Shown piece after piece: positions 17,527-28,850 of a DNA stretch of 64,000 nt. Under the pieces are notes generated by a model. It had not been told where the DNA came from, ran no database searches, and saw only the letters and a program-made list of their open reading frames with translations. Numbering within the stretch: the stretch's first letter is position 1; every line of letters starts with the position of its first letter. The DNA is from Amycolatopsis tolypomycina (GTDB lineage: Bacteria > Actinomycetota > Actinomycetes > Mycobacteriales > Pseudonocardiaceae). The translations under genes and the position numbers were made by a program. The stretch spans positions 1,488,001-1,552,000 of the forward strand of contig NZ_FNSO01000004.1 of NCBI RefSeq assembly GCF_900105945.1, written 5' to 3'.

Positions 17527-17539
17527 GGCATCGATGGTA
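17527..17539 (-). promoter_or_regulatory. Candidate -10 box, leaderless ctaA message
   Basis: On the minus strand TACCAT (17539-17534), 7 nt, then GTG at 17526. It supports the GTG over the longer frame to 17586. Confidence 0.45.
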
Positions 17540-17635
17540 GAGCGCGCGGAAAACGCGCTTTCGGCAGGCCCGGACGCCCAGAACAACGGCGTGGCCGCAA
17601 GGGACCAAGGTCACGCACGTCCCGGCCCGAACGCA

Positions 17636-17716
17636 CCCAATGTGGCGTTCGGTGCGTCCAACGCACCGAACGCCACATTGGGTGCGCTGGACGCAACCAA
17701 CGCCACATTGGGGCGC
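17636..17716. repeat. Mosaic palindromic repeat, copy A
   Basis: A perfect 22-bp inverted repeat (17636-17657 and 17661-17682, loop CCA) followed by a variant 30-bp unit (17683-17712) and GCGC. The shared core is CGCCACATTGGG. It lies between the ABC permease stop and ctaA, both on the minus strand, and is nearly identical to copy C at 50473: over 81 bp the two differ only in the loop. The hairpin could act as a transcript end for the permease operon. Confidence 0.93.
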
Positions 17717-17729
17717 TGGGGACCCCTGC

Positions 17730-18512
17730 TCAGGTGAGCTTTGTCGTCCGCGAAGCCACCGCGCCCGCGACTACCGCCCACACCGCGAGCACCACCATCG
17801 GCCCCGGCGCGAACGAACCGTCCACCAACGCCGCGCGCATCCCCTCCGCCAGCGCGCCCGACGGCAGCAGCTCCACCACGTGCGCCAGCCCGGACGGCAG
17901 CGACGACGGCGCCAGCAGGATGCCGCCCGCCAGCAGCAGCACGAACCACACGATGTTCGCCAGTGCCAGCACCGCCTCGGCCCGCAGCGCGCCACCCAGC
18001 AGCACGCCGAGCGCACCGAACGCCAAGGTCCCCACAATCAGCAGCAGCACCGCGGAAAACAGACCGGAAGCCGACGGCGACCAGCCGAGGAAAGCCGCCA
18101 CCACGCCGATGATCACCGACTGCAGGGCCACCACCACCAGAGCCGCCGCGAGGCGGCCCGCCACCAGCAGCCAGCGGGGCAACGCCGTGGCCGAAAGGCG
18201 CTTCAGCACCCCGTAGCGCCGGTCGAAGCCCAGGGCGATCGCCTGGCCGGTGAACGCCGACGACATCACCGCCAGTGCCAGGATCCGCGGCGTGATCCAG
18301 TCCACTCGCGACACCGGGCCCAGCGACGACGCCGGCAGGATGTCCAGCAGGGACAGGCCGATCAGCAGCGCCAGCGGGATCAACAGCGTCAGCAGCACCT
18401 GCTCGCCGTGGCGCAACGTCAGGCTGACCTCGATGCGCGCGTGCGTGCGCAGCATCCGGACCAGCGATCCCCGTCCGGGCGCGGGGGTGAACATCCCAGG
18501 AGCAAAAGTCAC
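17730..18512 (-). CDS. ABC-2 type transporter permease
   Basis: Membrane half of an exporter paired with the ATPase upstream. The 260-residue product has about six hydrophobic segments, for example LLTLLIPLALLIGLSLLDIL and SVIIGVVAAFLGW, and the ABC-2 style loop GFDRRYGVLKRLSATALPRW. The GTG at 18512 overlaps the ATPase stop (GTGA); the longer open frame to 19097 only shadows the ATPase. The pair occupies the place of Rv1457c/Rv1458c in M. tuberculosis (recall), next to mptB and ctaA. Substrate unknown; a lipid-linked or drug-like molecule is possible. Confidence 0.9.
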   Translation of the reverse strand: MTFAPGMFTPAPGRGSLVRMLRTHARIEVSLTLRHGEQVLLTLLIPLALLIGLSLLDILPASSLGPVSRVDWITPRILALAVMSSAFTGQAIALGFDRRYGVLKRLSATALPRWLLVAGRLAAALVVVALQSVIIGVVAAFLGWSPSASGLFSAVLLLIVGTLAFGALGVLLGGALRAEAVLALANIVWFVLLLAGGILLAPSSLPSGLAHVVELLPSGALAEGMRAALVDGSFAPGPMVVLAVWAVVAGAVASRTTKLT

Positions 18513-19435
18513 GCCCGCAGCTCCCGTCCGGTCAGCTCGAGGAAGACCTCTTCCAGCGTCCGCTTGCCCACCTGCAGTTCCTCCGGCAGCACACCCTGCT
18601 GCGCACACCACGCCGTGACCGTCGACACCACCTGCGGGTCGACCGAACCGACCACCGTGTACGTCCCCGGCGCCGACTCGCGCACCGCGTAGCCCTCCGG
18701 CAGCGCCGCCGTCAGCAACGCCGTGTCGAGGCGGGTGCGGGCCTTGAACCGCAGCCCGGCGTTGCCCGTCTCGTCCATCGTCAGCGACTGTGGTGCCCCG
18801 GAGACGACGACCTTGCCGTGGTCCACGATCACCACCGTGTCGGCCAGCGCTTCGGCCTCCTCCATCAGGTGCGTGGTCAGCAGCACCGAGACGCCGTCGG
18901 CGCGCAGGGCGCCCAGCAGGTCCCACACCAGGCGCCGGGCCTGCGGGTCCATGCCCGCGGTCGGCTCGTCGAGGAACACCAGTTCCGGCCGCCCGACCAG
19001 GGCGCACGCCAGGGACAGCCGCTGCTGCTGACCGCCGGAGAGGCGCTTGAACGGCGTCCGCCGCACGCTCGAAAGGCCCAGCACGTCCAGCAGCCACGCC
19101 GGGTCGAGCGGGGTCGCCGCGCAGGACGCCACCAGCCGCAGCATCTCGTCGGCGCGGACGCCCGGGTACGCGCCGCCGCCCTGGGGCATGATGCCGATGC
19201 GGGGGCGCAGGGCCGCCGACTCGCGGACCGGGTCGAGGCCGAGCACGCGGACCGAGCCCGCGTCAGGCTTCGAGAACCCTTCGCAGATCTCGACGGTGGT
19301 GGTCTTGCCGGCCCCGTTCGGGCCGAGCAGGGCGAGCAGGCTGCCGCGCTCCATCCGCAGGTCGAGGCCGTCGACCGCGCGGATGGAGCCGAAGTTTTTG
19401 ACCAGCCCGCTGATCTCGACGGCCACGACACTCAC
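18509..19435 (-). CDS. ABC transporter ATP-binding protein (DrrA-like)
   Basis: Cytoplasmic ATPase driving the adjacent permease. 308 residues: Walker A GPNGAGKTTTVE near residue 38, Q-loop region GIMPQGGGAYPGV, signature LSGGQQQRLSLA, Walker B LVFLDEPTAGMDPQAR and H-loop LLTTHLMEEAEALAD. A C-terminal extension of about 90 residues is typical of DrrA/CcmA-type exporters. The start is the GTG at 19435, six bases after the mptB stop. TATCGT lies 8 nt before the GTG, so a promoter inside the mptB end is possible, though mptB-ATPase-permease probably form one operon. Confidence 0.92.
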   Translation of the reverse strand: MSVVAVEISGLVKNFGSIRAVDGLDLRMERGSLLALLGPNGAGKTTTVEICEGFSKPDAGSVRVLGLDPVRESAALRPRIGIMPQGGGAYPGVRADEMLRLVASCAATPLDPAWLLDVLGLSSVRRTPFKRLSGGQQQRLSLACALVGRPELVFLDEPTAGMDPQARRLVWDLLGALRADGVSVLLTTHLMEEAEALADTVVIVDHGKVVVSGAPQSLTMDETGNAGLRFKARTRLDTALLTAALPEGYAVRESAPGTYTVVGSVDPQVVSTVTAWCAQQGVLPEELQVGKRTLEEVFLELTGRELRA

Positions 19436-19441
19436 ATCGGG

Positions 19442-21100
19442 TCACGATACGGCGTCGGCGTGCGCGCGCCCCCGCGGGGACGGCCTGGACAGCAGGACCG
19501 GGGCGAGCCGCCGCACGATCAGCATCCCGGTCCCGCAGACGACGATCGCCGTGACGTAGGCGAACGGCAGCACGTACGGGCGGCCGTCGAAGGTGCTGCC
19601 GGTGGGCGGCAGCAGGAACGGCATGGCCGCGCTGATCACCGTGGCGGCGACGCGGAACCTCGACGTCCCCGCCGCGGCGGCCAGCGGGATGACCGCCCAC
19701 AGCAGGTACCACGGCTGCAGGTTGATCTGCAGGATCATCGCCGCGCCGAGGGAGACGCCGAGCCCGATGATCGGCCGGTAGCGCCACTTGAAGCTGTCCC
19801 ACAGGAACTTGAACGTGATCGCCACGGCGACCAGGTAGCCGAGCGCGCCGAGGATCGGCACCAGCGCGTTCGTGTGGTTGCCCAGCCCGAGCGCGATGCC
19901 GAGGACGCCGGAGAGGTTGGCCAGCTCGGCGGTGGGGGAGATCCAGGACCGGACCAGGCCGGGTGTGTTGAACGTCGCCCCGACCCAGCCGAAGCCGAGC
20001 CCGGTGCCGAAGCAGACGACGACCAGGACCACGCCGAACCACAGCGCCATCGGCGCGCCCGCGGCGAAGAGGTCCTTGAGCCTGCCGTGCCAGCGCCGCG
20101 CCACCATCACCGCGAAGAACGGCAACGCGAACACCGCGGGCAGCTTCACCGCCACGCCGAGGGTGATGATCGCGACCCCGAGCCCGATGTAGAGCAGTTC
20201 GCCGCGCGCGAGGGGTGGTGGGGTGTCGCCCTTCACCCGGATCGGCAGCCGCCGGATGCCGACCTCCAGCCCGGCGAGCATCAGGCCGATGCCCAGCGCG
20301 TCGTTGTGGGCGCCGGCGACGAAGTGGAAGATCAGCAGCGGGTTCAGCGCCCCGAGCCACAACGCGGTCGCCGGCTGCACGCCGAAGCGGCGCGCCAGCC
20401 GGGGCAGCGCCCAGACGATGAGGATCACGCCGACCAGGGCGATCGCCCGCTGCAGGAGCACGCCCATGGCGATGCTGTTGCCGGAGATCGGCGCCAGCCA
20501 GCCGCCGAGGCGCAGCACCACCGGCCCGTACGGCGCCGGCGTCTCGCGCCACATGTTCGACACGCCCGCGGTGAACGGGTCGGCGACGCCGAGTGCCTGC
20601 GCCGGGCCGAGGACGTACGGGTCCATCCCGCGGTGCACGATCTCGCTCTGTGCGAGGTAGCTGTAGACGTCGCGGGAGAACAGCGGCGGGATGACCAGCA
20701 GCGGCAGCACCCACAGCGCGATGGTGCGCGCGAGCTGGCCCCGCGACGCGAGCCGGGCGCGGTCGGGCAGGGCGAACTTGCCGAGCATCAGCCAGCTCAG
20801 CACCAGGATGCCCATGCCGGAGATGGCGATGGCCAGCGACACCGTCGGGATCCGGGTGAACAGCCGCAGCACCGGGATCTCCTGCACCGGGTTGATCACC
20901 GGGGCGGCGCCGGCGCCGAGGGAGCCGAGCGCGAGGAAGAGCGACCCGACCGTGCCGAAGCGGCGGACGACGTTCAGCCCGCGCAGCTCCCCGTCCTCCA
21001 GGGGGAGGGGTTCGCGGGGGTGGACGGGGGAGAGCGTCACGGGGTGGGCACTCCCGGTTTCGAGCCGTGCCACTTGCTGCTCCTGTTCACCCACTGCCAC
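19442..21100 (-). CDS. mptB: Polyprenol-phosphate-mannose dependent alpha-(1->6)-mannosyltransferase, MptB type
   Basis: GT-C family membrane enzyme which, in corynebacteria and mycobacteria, primes the alpha-1,6-mannan core of lipomannan from polyprenyl-phosphate mannose. The 552-residue product has about 12-13 hydrophobic segments and the extracytoplasmic motif FSRDVYSYLAQSEIVHRGMD near residue 145, typical of MptA/B. HNDALGIGLMLAGLEVG and LQPWYLLWAVIPLAAAA are further family-like segments. The GTG at 21100 follows TACCCT by 6 nt; the much longer open frame merely shadows sufR. Position upstream of sufR matches Rv1459c. The mannan made by this organism is not known. Confidence 0.85.
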   Translation of the reverse strand: MAVGEQEQQVARLETGSAHPVTLSPVHPREPLPLEDGELRGLNVVRRFGTVGSLFLALGSLGAGAAPVINPVQEIPVLRLFTRIPTVSLAIAISGMGILVLSWLMLGKFALPDRARLASRGQLARTIALWVLPLLVIPPLFSRDVYSYLAQSEIVHRGMDPYVLGPAQALGVADPFTAGVSNMWRETPAPYGPVVLRLGGWLAPISGNSIAMGVLLQRAIALVGVILIVWALPRLARRFGVQPATALWLGALNPLLIFHFVAGAHNDALGIGLMLAGLEVGIRRLPIRVKGDTPPPLARGELLYIGLGVAIITLGVAVKLPAVFALPFFAVMVARRWHGRLKDLFAAGAPMALWFGVVLVVVCFGTGLGFGWVGATFNTPGLVRSWISPTAELANLSGVLGIALGLGNHTNALVPILGALGYLVAVAITFKFLWDSFKWRYRPIIGLGVSLGAAMILQINLQPWYLLWAVIPLAAAAGTSRFRVAATVISAAMPFLLPPTGSTFDGRPYVLPFAYVTAIVVCGTGMLIVRRLAPVLLSRPSPRGRAHADAVS

Positions 21101-21112
21101 GCGTGCAGGGTA
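21101..21112 (-). promoter_or_regulatory. mptB: Candidate -10 box, leaderless mptB message
   Basis: On the minus strand TACCCT (21112-21107), 6 nt, then GTG at 21100. Divergent from the sufR promoter about 80 bp away. Confidence 0.45.
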
Positions 21113-21158
21113 TCGGTCGCCCGGTGAGTGAGTCGGGTCACTGCCGGACACCCCGCCT

Positions 21159-21197
21159 TTGCGGGTCATCCGGAAATAAGACACACTTGTGTTGTGA
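21159..21197 (+). promoter_or_regulatory. suf operon promoter with SufR operator
   Basis: ACACT (21183-21187), five bases, TGTGA (21193-21197) exactly matches the ACACT-N5-TGTGA inverted repeat that I recall for M. tuberculosis SufR. TTGCGG (21159-21164) with a 17-bp spacer and CACACT (21182-21187) makes a possible promoter whose transcript would start at the sufR GTG (21194). The operator would then cover both the -10 and the start codon, giving tight autorepression of the whole suf operon. Confidence 0.65.
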
Positions 21198-22015
21198 AAA
21201 AGACGGAGGCGGGTGACCAGGCGGGCGGCGACATGCCGCGTGCCCCGCATCCGCACGTTCCGTCGCAGGTCAGCGCCGAGGGCAAGACCCGGCACGAGGT
21301 CGCGAGGCTGCTGCTCGAACAGGGTCCCATGACCGCCGTCGTGGTCGCCGAGCAGCTCGGGATCAGCCCCACCGCCGTCCGCCGGCACCTCGACGCGCTT
21401 CTCGCGGATGGCGAAGCCGAGACCCGGGACGCGCCGCGCCGCGGCCCCCGCGGCCGAGGCCGTCCGGCCAAGCTCTTCCTGCTGACCGAGCCGGGCCGCG
21501 CCCGCTTCGGGCACGCCTACGACGACCTGGCCGTCTCCGCCATCCGCTTCCTCGCCGAGCACGCCGGGGAGGACGCCGTTCGCGCCTTCGCCGAGCAGCG
21601 CATCGAGAAGCTCGTCGGCCCGCACCGCGCCGCGATCACCGAACCGGGTGAGCCGGCGGCGCGCGCGGAGGCCCTCGCGACCGCGCTGAGCAGGGAAGGC
21701 TACGCTGCGTCGACCCGCCAGGTCGGCGCCCCGGCTCCTGGTCAGAACGTGGGCGCGCAGCTTTGCCAGCACCACTGTCCGGTCGCCCACGTCGCCGCGG
21801 AGTTCCCGCAGCTGTGCGAGGCCGAGACGGAGGCGTTCGCGCAGCTGCTGGGCACCCACGTCCAGCGGCTGGCGACCATCGCACGCGGGGACTCCGCGTG
21901 CACCACCCACGTTCCCGTCACGACGGGGAACAACCCGGCCCATCCCGAGCCGGGAAGAACGGCGTCCCCCGAGGGGCGCACAGCACGGATCCCGAATGGA
22001 GGGAAACCCGCATGA
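21194..22015 (+). CDS. sufR: SufR, Fe-S cluster sensing repressor of the suf operon
   Basis: DeoR/ArsR-like winged-helix regulator that represses suf genes when it carries an Fe-S cluster. 273 residues from the GTG at 21194: HTH segment [20 protein letters not shown], wing ending [20 protein letters not shown], and near residues 190-210 the cluster-binding block [21 protein letters not shown], with three cysteines placed as in other SufR. Thirteen codons later an ATG could also serve as start. The stop overlaps the sufB ATG, so the regulator is the first gene of the operon it controls. The operator overlaps its start codon. Confidence 0.92.
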   Translation: MKKTEAGDQAGGDMPRAPHPHVPSQVSAEGKTRHEVARLLLEQGPMTAVVVAEQLGISPTAVRRHLDALLADGEAETRDAPRRGPRGRGRPAKLFLLTEPGRARFGHAYDDLAVSAIRFLAEHAGEDAVRAFAEQRIEKLVGPHRAAITEPGEPAARAEALATALSREGYAASTRQVGAPAPGQNVGAQLCQHHCPVAHVAAEFPQLCEAETEAFAQLLGTHVQRLATIARGDSACTTHVPVTTGNNPAHPEPGRTASPEGRTARIPNGGKPA

Positions 22016-23460
22016 CTGCCGCTGCCGAGCAGCGCACTCCCACCACCGCGCCACTGAGCCAGGAAGAGACCATCGAGTCCCTTGGCAAGTACGCGTTCGG
22101 CTGGGCGGACTCCGACGAGGCGGGCGCCAGCGCCCGTCGCGGGCTGAACGAAGATGTCGTCACCGACATCTCCGGGAAGAAGTCCGAGCCGGAGTGGATG
22201 CGCGAAGCGCGACTGAAGGCGCTCAAGCTCTTCGAGAAGAAGCCCATGCCCAACTGGGGGGCCGACCTCTCCGGGATCGACTTCGACAACATCAAGTACT
22301 TCGTGCGGTCCACGGAGAAGCAGGCCACCTCCTGGGAGGAACTGCCCGAGGACATCAAGAACACGTACGACAAGCTCGGCATCCCCGAGGCGGAGAAGCA
22401 GCGCCTCGTCGCCGGTGTCGCCGCGCAGTACGAGTCCGAGGTCGTCTACCACCAGATCCGCGAGGACCTGGAGGAGCAGGGCGTGATCTTCCTGGACACC
22501 GACTCGGGCCTGCGCGAGCACCCCGAGCTGTTCCAGGAGTACTTCGGCTCGGTCATCCCGGCCGGTGACAACAAGTTCTCCGCGCTGAACACGGCGGTGT
22601 GGTCCGGCGGCTCGTTCATCTACGTGCCGAAGGGCGTGCACGTCGAGATCCCGCTGCAGGCCTACTTCCGGATCAACACCGAGAACATGGGCCAGTTCGA
22701 GCGCACCCTGATCATCGTCGACGAAGGTGCGTACGTGCACTACGTCGAGGGCTGCACGGCGCCGATCTACCAGTCCGACTCGCTGCACTCGGCGGTCGTG
22801 GAGATCATCGTCAAGAAGGGCGCCCGCTGCCGCTACACGACCATCCAGAACTGGTCGAACAACGTCTACAACCTGGTCACCAAGCGCGCCAAGTGCGAAG
22901 AGGGCGCGACCATGGAATGGATCGACGGCAACATCGGTTCCAAGGTGACGATGAAGTACCCGTCGGTGTTCCTCATGGGCGAGCACGCCAAGGGCGAGGT
23001 CCTGTCGGTCGCGTTCGCGGGCGAGGGCCAGCACCAGGACGCGGGCGCCAAGATGGAGCACCTCGCGCCGTACACGTCCTCGACCATCGTGTCGAAGTCG
23101 GTGGCGCGCGGCGGCGGCCGGACGTCCTACCGCGGCCTGGTCAAGGTCGCCAAGCGGGCGCACCACTCGCGCTCCAGCGTGGTCTGCGACGCCCTGCTGG
23201 TGGACACGATCTCGCGCTCGGACACGTACCCGTACGTGGACATCCGCAACGACGAGGTGTCCATGGGCCACGAGGCCACGGTGTCCAAGGTCAGCGAAGA
23301 CCAGCTGTTCTACCTGATGTCGCGCGGTCTCGACGAGGCCGAGGCGATGGCGATGATCGTGCGCGGCTTCGTCGAGCCGATCGCCCGTGAGCTGCCGATG
23401 GAGTACGCGCTCGAGCTGAACCGCCTGATCGAGCTCCAGATGGAAGGGTCCGTCGGCTAG
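22012..23460 (+). CDS. sufB: Fe-S cluster scaffold SufB
   Basis: Core subunit of the SufBCD scaffold on which Fe-S clusters are built. The 482-residue product is full length and has no intein, unlike M. tuberculosis SufB. Family segments include [20 protein letters not shown] near residue 200, the beta-helix core, and the C-terminal [20 protein letters not shown]. The ATG at 22012 overlaps the sufR stop and has GGAGGGA upstream at about 10 nt; the longer open frame to 21763 is a sufR shadow. Two bases separate it from sufD. Confidence 0.97.
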   Translation: MTAAAEQRTPTTAPLSQEETIESLGKYAFGWADSDEAGASARRGLNEDVVTDISGKKSEPEWMREARLKALKLFEKKPMPNWGADLSGIDFDNIKYFVRSTEKQATSWEELPEDIKNTYDKLGIPEAEKQRLVAGVAAQYESEVVYHQIREDLEEQGVIFLDTDSGLREHPELFQEYFGSVIPAGDNKFSALNTAVWSGGSFIYVPKGVHVEIPLQAYFRINTENMGQFERTLIIVDEGAYVHYVEGCTAPIYQSDSLHSAVVEIIVKKGARCRYTTIQNWSNNVYNLVTKRAKCEEGATMEWIDGNIGSKVTMKYPSVFLMGEHAKGEVLSVAFAGEGQHQDAGAKMEHLAPYTSSTIVSKSVARGGGRTSYRGLVKVAKRAHHSRSSVVCDALLVDTISRSDTYPYVDIRNDEVSMGHEATVSKVSEDQLFYLMSRGLDEAEAMAMIVRGFVEPIARELPMEYALELNRLIELQMEGSVG

Positions 23461-23462
23461 TC

Positions 23463-24635
23463 ATGTCGGTTACCGAGAACAACGTTTCCGAAGCCCTTCG
23501 CGAGGGCGCGGTCATCCCGGCCGCGTCCCGCGCGGAGCGCTTCACCTCCTACGACGTCGAGGCCTTCGAGGTCCCGGGCGGCCGTGAGGAGAACTGGCGC
23601 TTCACGCCGATGAAGCGCCTCCGCGGCCTGCACGACGGCAGCGCCGTCGCCACCGGCGAGATCACCATCGACGTCGAGGCCGCCGACGAGCTGAAGGTCG
23701 AGACCGTCGGCCGCGAAGACGCCCGCCTCGGCGAGGCCGGCGTCCCGAGCGACCGGATCGCCGCGCAGGCGTACTCGGCGTTCACCAAGGCCACCGTCGT
23801 CACGGTGCCGAAGGAGACGAAGGCGTCGAAGCCGTCGGTGCTGCGCATCCACGGCCCGGGCGAAGGTCAGGTCGCCTACGGGCACCTGCAGGTCCGCGCC
23901 GAGGCGTTCGCCGAAGCCGTCATCGTGCTCGACCACGTCGGCTCCGGCACCTACGCCGACAACGTCGAGTTCGTCATCGGTGACTCGGCGAAGGTCACCG
24001 TGGTCAGCGTCCAGGACTGGGCCGACGACGCGGTGCACGTCTCCGAGCAGCACCTCAAGCTCGGCCGCGACGCCACGCTCAAGCACATCGTCATCACCCT
24101 GGGCGGTGACCTGGTCCGCGTCTCGCCGACGGCGACGTTCGCGGACAAGGGCGGCGACGTCGAGATGCTCGGCCTGTACTTCGCCGACGCCGGCCAGCAC
24201 CAGGAGCACCGGCTCTTCGTCGACCACGCGGTCCCGAACTGCAAGTCGAACGTGATGTACAAGGGCGCCCTGCAGGGCGAAGGCGCGCACACGGTGTGGA
24301 TCGGCGACGTCCTGATCCGCGCGGCCGCCGAGGCCACCGACACCTACGAGCTCAACCGCAACCTGGTCCTCACTCCGGGTGCGCGCGCGGACTCGGTGCC
24401 GAACCTCGAGATCGAGACCGGCGAGATCGAAGGCGCCGGCCACGCGAGCGCGACGGGAAGGTTCGACGACGAGCAGTTGTTCTACCTGCAGTCGCGCGGG
24501 ATCGCCGAAGAAGCCGCGCGGCGCCTGGTCGTGCGCGGGTTCTTCCACGAGATCCTCGTCAAGATCGACGTCCCCGAGGTGCGCGAGCGCCTCGAAGCCG
24601 CGATCGAAGCCGAACTCGAAGCCGTTGGCGCCTGA
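23463..24635 (+). CDS. sufD: Fe-S cluster assembly protein SufD
   Basis: Paralogue of SufB that forms the SufBC2D complex and helps iron acquisition. 390 residues: N-terminal [20 protein letters not shown], a central beta-helix region, and the conserved end [20 protein letters not shown] followed by [10 protein letters not shown]. The heme/iron-linked Cys region of SufD reads [10 protein letters not shown] here. Starts 2 bp after sufB and is followed 29 bp later by sufC with an AGGA ribosome site, so all three are made together. Confidence 0.96.
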   Translation: MSVTENNVSEALREGAVIPAASRAERFTSYDVEAFEVPGGREENWRFTPMKRLRGLHDGSAVATGEITIDVEAADELKVETVGREDARLGEAGVPSDRIAAQAYSAFTKATVVTVPKETKASKPSVLRIHGPGEGQVAYGHLQVRAEAFAEAVIVLDHVGSGTYADNVEFVIGDSAKVTVVSVQDWADDAVHVSEQHLKLGRDATLKHIVITLGGDLVRVSPTATFADKGGDVEMLGLYFADAGQHQEHRLFVDHAVPNCKSNVMYKGALQGEGAHTVWIGDVLIRAAAEATDTYELNRNLVLTPGARADSVPNLEIETGEIEGAGHASATGRFDDEQLFYLQSRGIAEEAARRLVVRGFFHEILVKIDVPEVRERLEAAIEAELEAVGA

Positions 24636-24664
24636 CCGCCCTCTCTGACTTAGGAAACGAAGAA

Positions 24665-27204
<2,540 letters not shown>

Positions 27205-27208
<4 letters not shown>

Positions 27209-27600
27209 CCGAAGAGACCGCCACTCGTGAGGGGCGCACCGCCGCCGACCTCGACGCCGAGACCACGGCCAAGCAGGACCTCGACCTCGCCAAGCTCGAG
27301 GACGTCGAGGAAGCCATGCGCGACGTCGTCGACCCGGAGCTCGGCATCAACGTCGTCGACCTCGGCCTGGTCTACGACATCCGCGTCGAGCCGGACAACA
27401 CGGCGACCATCGACATGACGCTGACGTCCGCGGCCTGCCCGCTGACCGACGTCATCGAGGACCAGACGTCGGCGGCGCTGACCTCCGGCGGGCTGGTCAA
27501 GGACTTCCGGATCAACTGGGTCTGGATGCCGCCGTGGGGCCCGGAGAAGATCACCGAGGACGGCCGCGAGCAGCTGCGCGCCCTCGGCTTCACCGTCTGA
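27205..27600 (+). CDS. sufT: SufT, DUF59/MIP18-family Fe-S maturation protein
   Basis: Small MIP18-like helper in Fe-S protein maturation; the actinobacterial suf operon normally ends with it. 131 residues with a charged N-terminal tail, then EAMRDVVDPELGINVVDLGL near residue 36, SAACPLTDVIEDQ containing the single conserved cysteine, and the end DGREQLRALGFTV. ATG overlaps the sufU stop. The terminator at 27616 closes the operon. Confidence 0.94.
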
Positions 27601-27615
27601 GATCTTTTCGTCGAG

Positions 27616-27639
27616 CGGGTCACCCTCCGGGGTGGCCCG
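27616..27639 (+). terminator. Terminator of the suf operon
   Basis: CGGGTCACC and GGTGGCCCG pair across a short loop (one G-T wobble), 15 bp after the sufT stop, followed by a T-containing stretch TTTGGTG. Confidence 0.7.
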
Positions 27640-27708
27640 TTTGGTGTATAACGACCTATACCGCGAGCCAGGCGAGCACGGTGGCCCCGGCGTGAACGGC
27701 ACGGCCGT

Positions 27709-27720
27709 TAGTATCCCGAA
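27709..27720 (+). promoter_or_regulatory. Candidate -10 box, leaderless ynfA message
   Basis: TAGTAT (27709-27714), 6 nt, then GTG at 27721. Upstream at 27645-27662 lies an unusually AT-rich spot with TATAAC and TATACC, which could be a second promoter element or operator. Confidence 0.45.
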
Positions 27721-28053
27721 GTGGTTCTGCGGTCGATCCTCCTGTTCCTGGCCGCGGCGGTCTGCGAAATCGGCGGCGCCTGGCTGGTCTGGCAGGGCAT
27801 CCGCGAACACCGCGGTCTGCTGTGGATCGGCGGCGGCGTGGTCGCGCTGGGCGTGTACGGCTTCGTCGCGACCCTCCAGCCGGACGCCCACTTCGGCCGC
27901 ATCCTCGCCGCGTACGGCGGGGTGTTCGTCGCGGGGTCGCTGGCCTGGGGCATGGTCGCCGACGGGTACCGGCCGGACCGCTACGACGTGCTCGGTGCGC
28001 TGCTCTGCCTGGCGGGGGTCGCGGTGATCATGTACGCGCCGCGCGGCGGGTAA
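27721..28053 (+). CDS. YnfA/UPF0060 family small multidrug-resistance-like membrane protein
   Basis: 110-residue protein with four hydrophobic segments and the UPF0060 pattern: [20 protein letters not shown] near the start, [20 protein letters not shown] in the centre and [20 protein letters not shown] near the end. The family is related in topology to the four-helix SMR pumps; E. coli YnfA is the same length. Function in actinomycetes is not established. Stands alone between the suf terminator and the signal-peptidase-like gene 29 bp downstream. Confidence 0.88.
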   Translation: MVLRSILLFLAAAVCEIGGAWLVWQGIREHRGLLWIGGGVVALGVYGFVATLQPDAHFGRILAAYGGVFVAGSLAWGMVADGYRPDRYDVLGALLCLAGVAVIMYAPRGG

Positions 28054-28082
28054 CGCCGCAGGTGGCAGCGCGATAGATCTTC

Positions 28083-28850
28083 GTGACCGAAATGTCTTTC
28101 CCGCCCGCGCCGCCGGAACCGTCCCCGCGCCGCCGCCGTGGTGGACCCCTGGTGCTGGTGATGGTGGCCCTCATGCTGGTGGGGGTGGGCGTCGGTGCGT
28201 ACGGCCTCGGCCGGATGCTCCTGGGGTACCAGCCCTATGTGCAGGCGGGCGAGAACATGAGCCCCACGCTGGCCCCGAACGATCGGCTCGTGGTGCGCGA
28301 GGCCGACGGCGAAGAGGTGCACCGCGGGGACGTGGTGCTCATCGAAGGCGGGGCGTACGCCGCCGACGGGCAGCCCGGTGTCAGCGTGGTCCGGGTGGTC
28401 GGCGTGGCCGGCGACACCGTCGCCTGCTGCACCGACGAGCACCTCTCGGTCAACGGCAAGCCCCTCACCGAGCCCTACATCACCCCCGGCTACGAAGGCC
28501 TCTTCGAGTTCTCGGCCAAGGTGCCCGAGGGGACGATCTTCGTCGAAGGCGACAACCGCGGCAATTCCGACGACTCGCGGTTCCGCGGCCCGGTGCGGCT
28601 GTCCGGTGTCACCGGGTTCGTGGTCGCGACCGGCACCGTGGTCACCCCGGACCCGCTGCCCGCGGTGACGGCGTTCACCGACGCGGGCCTGCCGGGTGCG
28701 CCGCTGACCGACTCGGCCCTGCCCACCCTGCGGTGGTTCGTCGCCGGCGGTTTCGTGCTGTTCGTCGCCGGGTTCATCGGGCTGATCGTGACGCTCGTCC
28801 GGAACGCCGGAAAACGACGAAAAGCAGCCGCAGTCCCACCAGCGCACTGA
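28083..28850 (+). CDS. Signal peptidase I-like membrane protein lacking the catalytic Ser and Lys
   Basis: 255 residues with an N-terminal membrane anchor (PLVLVMVALMLVGVGVGAYG), an S26-like extracytoplasmic domain and a second C-terminal membrane span (FVAGGFVLFVAGFIGLIVTL). It keeps the S26 boxes: NMSPTLAPNDRLVV, RGDVVLIEG, VRVVGVAGDTV and FVEGDNRGNSDDSR. In active enzymes box B reads SMxPT with the Ser nucleophile, and box D has Lys before Arg (KRVxGxxGD). Here these positions are Asn and Val. Either an inactive homologue or a much altered enzyme. GTG 28083 or ATG 28092 may be the start. Its 3' end overlaps the convergent UbiB-type gene by 77 bp. Confidence 0.78.
   Translation: MTEMSFPPAPPEPSPRRRRGGPLVLVMVALMLVGVGVGAYGLGRMLLGYQPYVQAGENMSPTLAPNDRLVVREADGEEVHRGDVVLIEGGAYAADGQPGVSVVRVVGVAGDTVACCTDEHLSVNGKPLTEPYITPGYEGLFEFSAKVPEGTIFVEGDNRGNSDDSRFRGPVRLSGVTGFVVATGTVVTPDPLPAVTAFTDAGLPGAPLTDSALPTLRWFVAGGFVLFVAGFIGLIVTLVRNAGKRRKAAAVPPAH

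Noticed and set aside
21101..22054. N-terminal extension of mptB to 22054
   Set aside because: Antisense to sufR and Arg/Gly-rich; the TACCCT box and GTG at 21100 mark the real start.
22012..23460. Intein in sufB as in M. tuberculosis
   Set aside because: The product is a normal 482 residues with uninterrupted family motifs.
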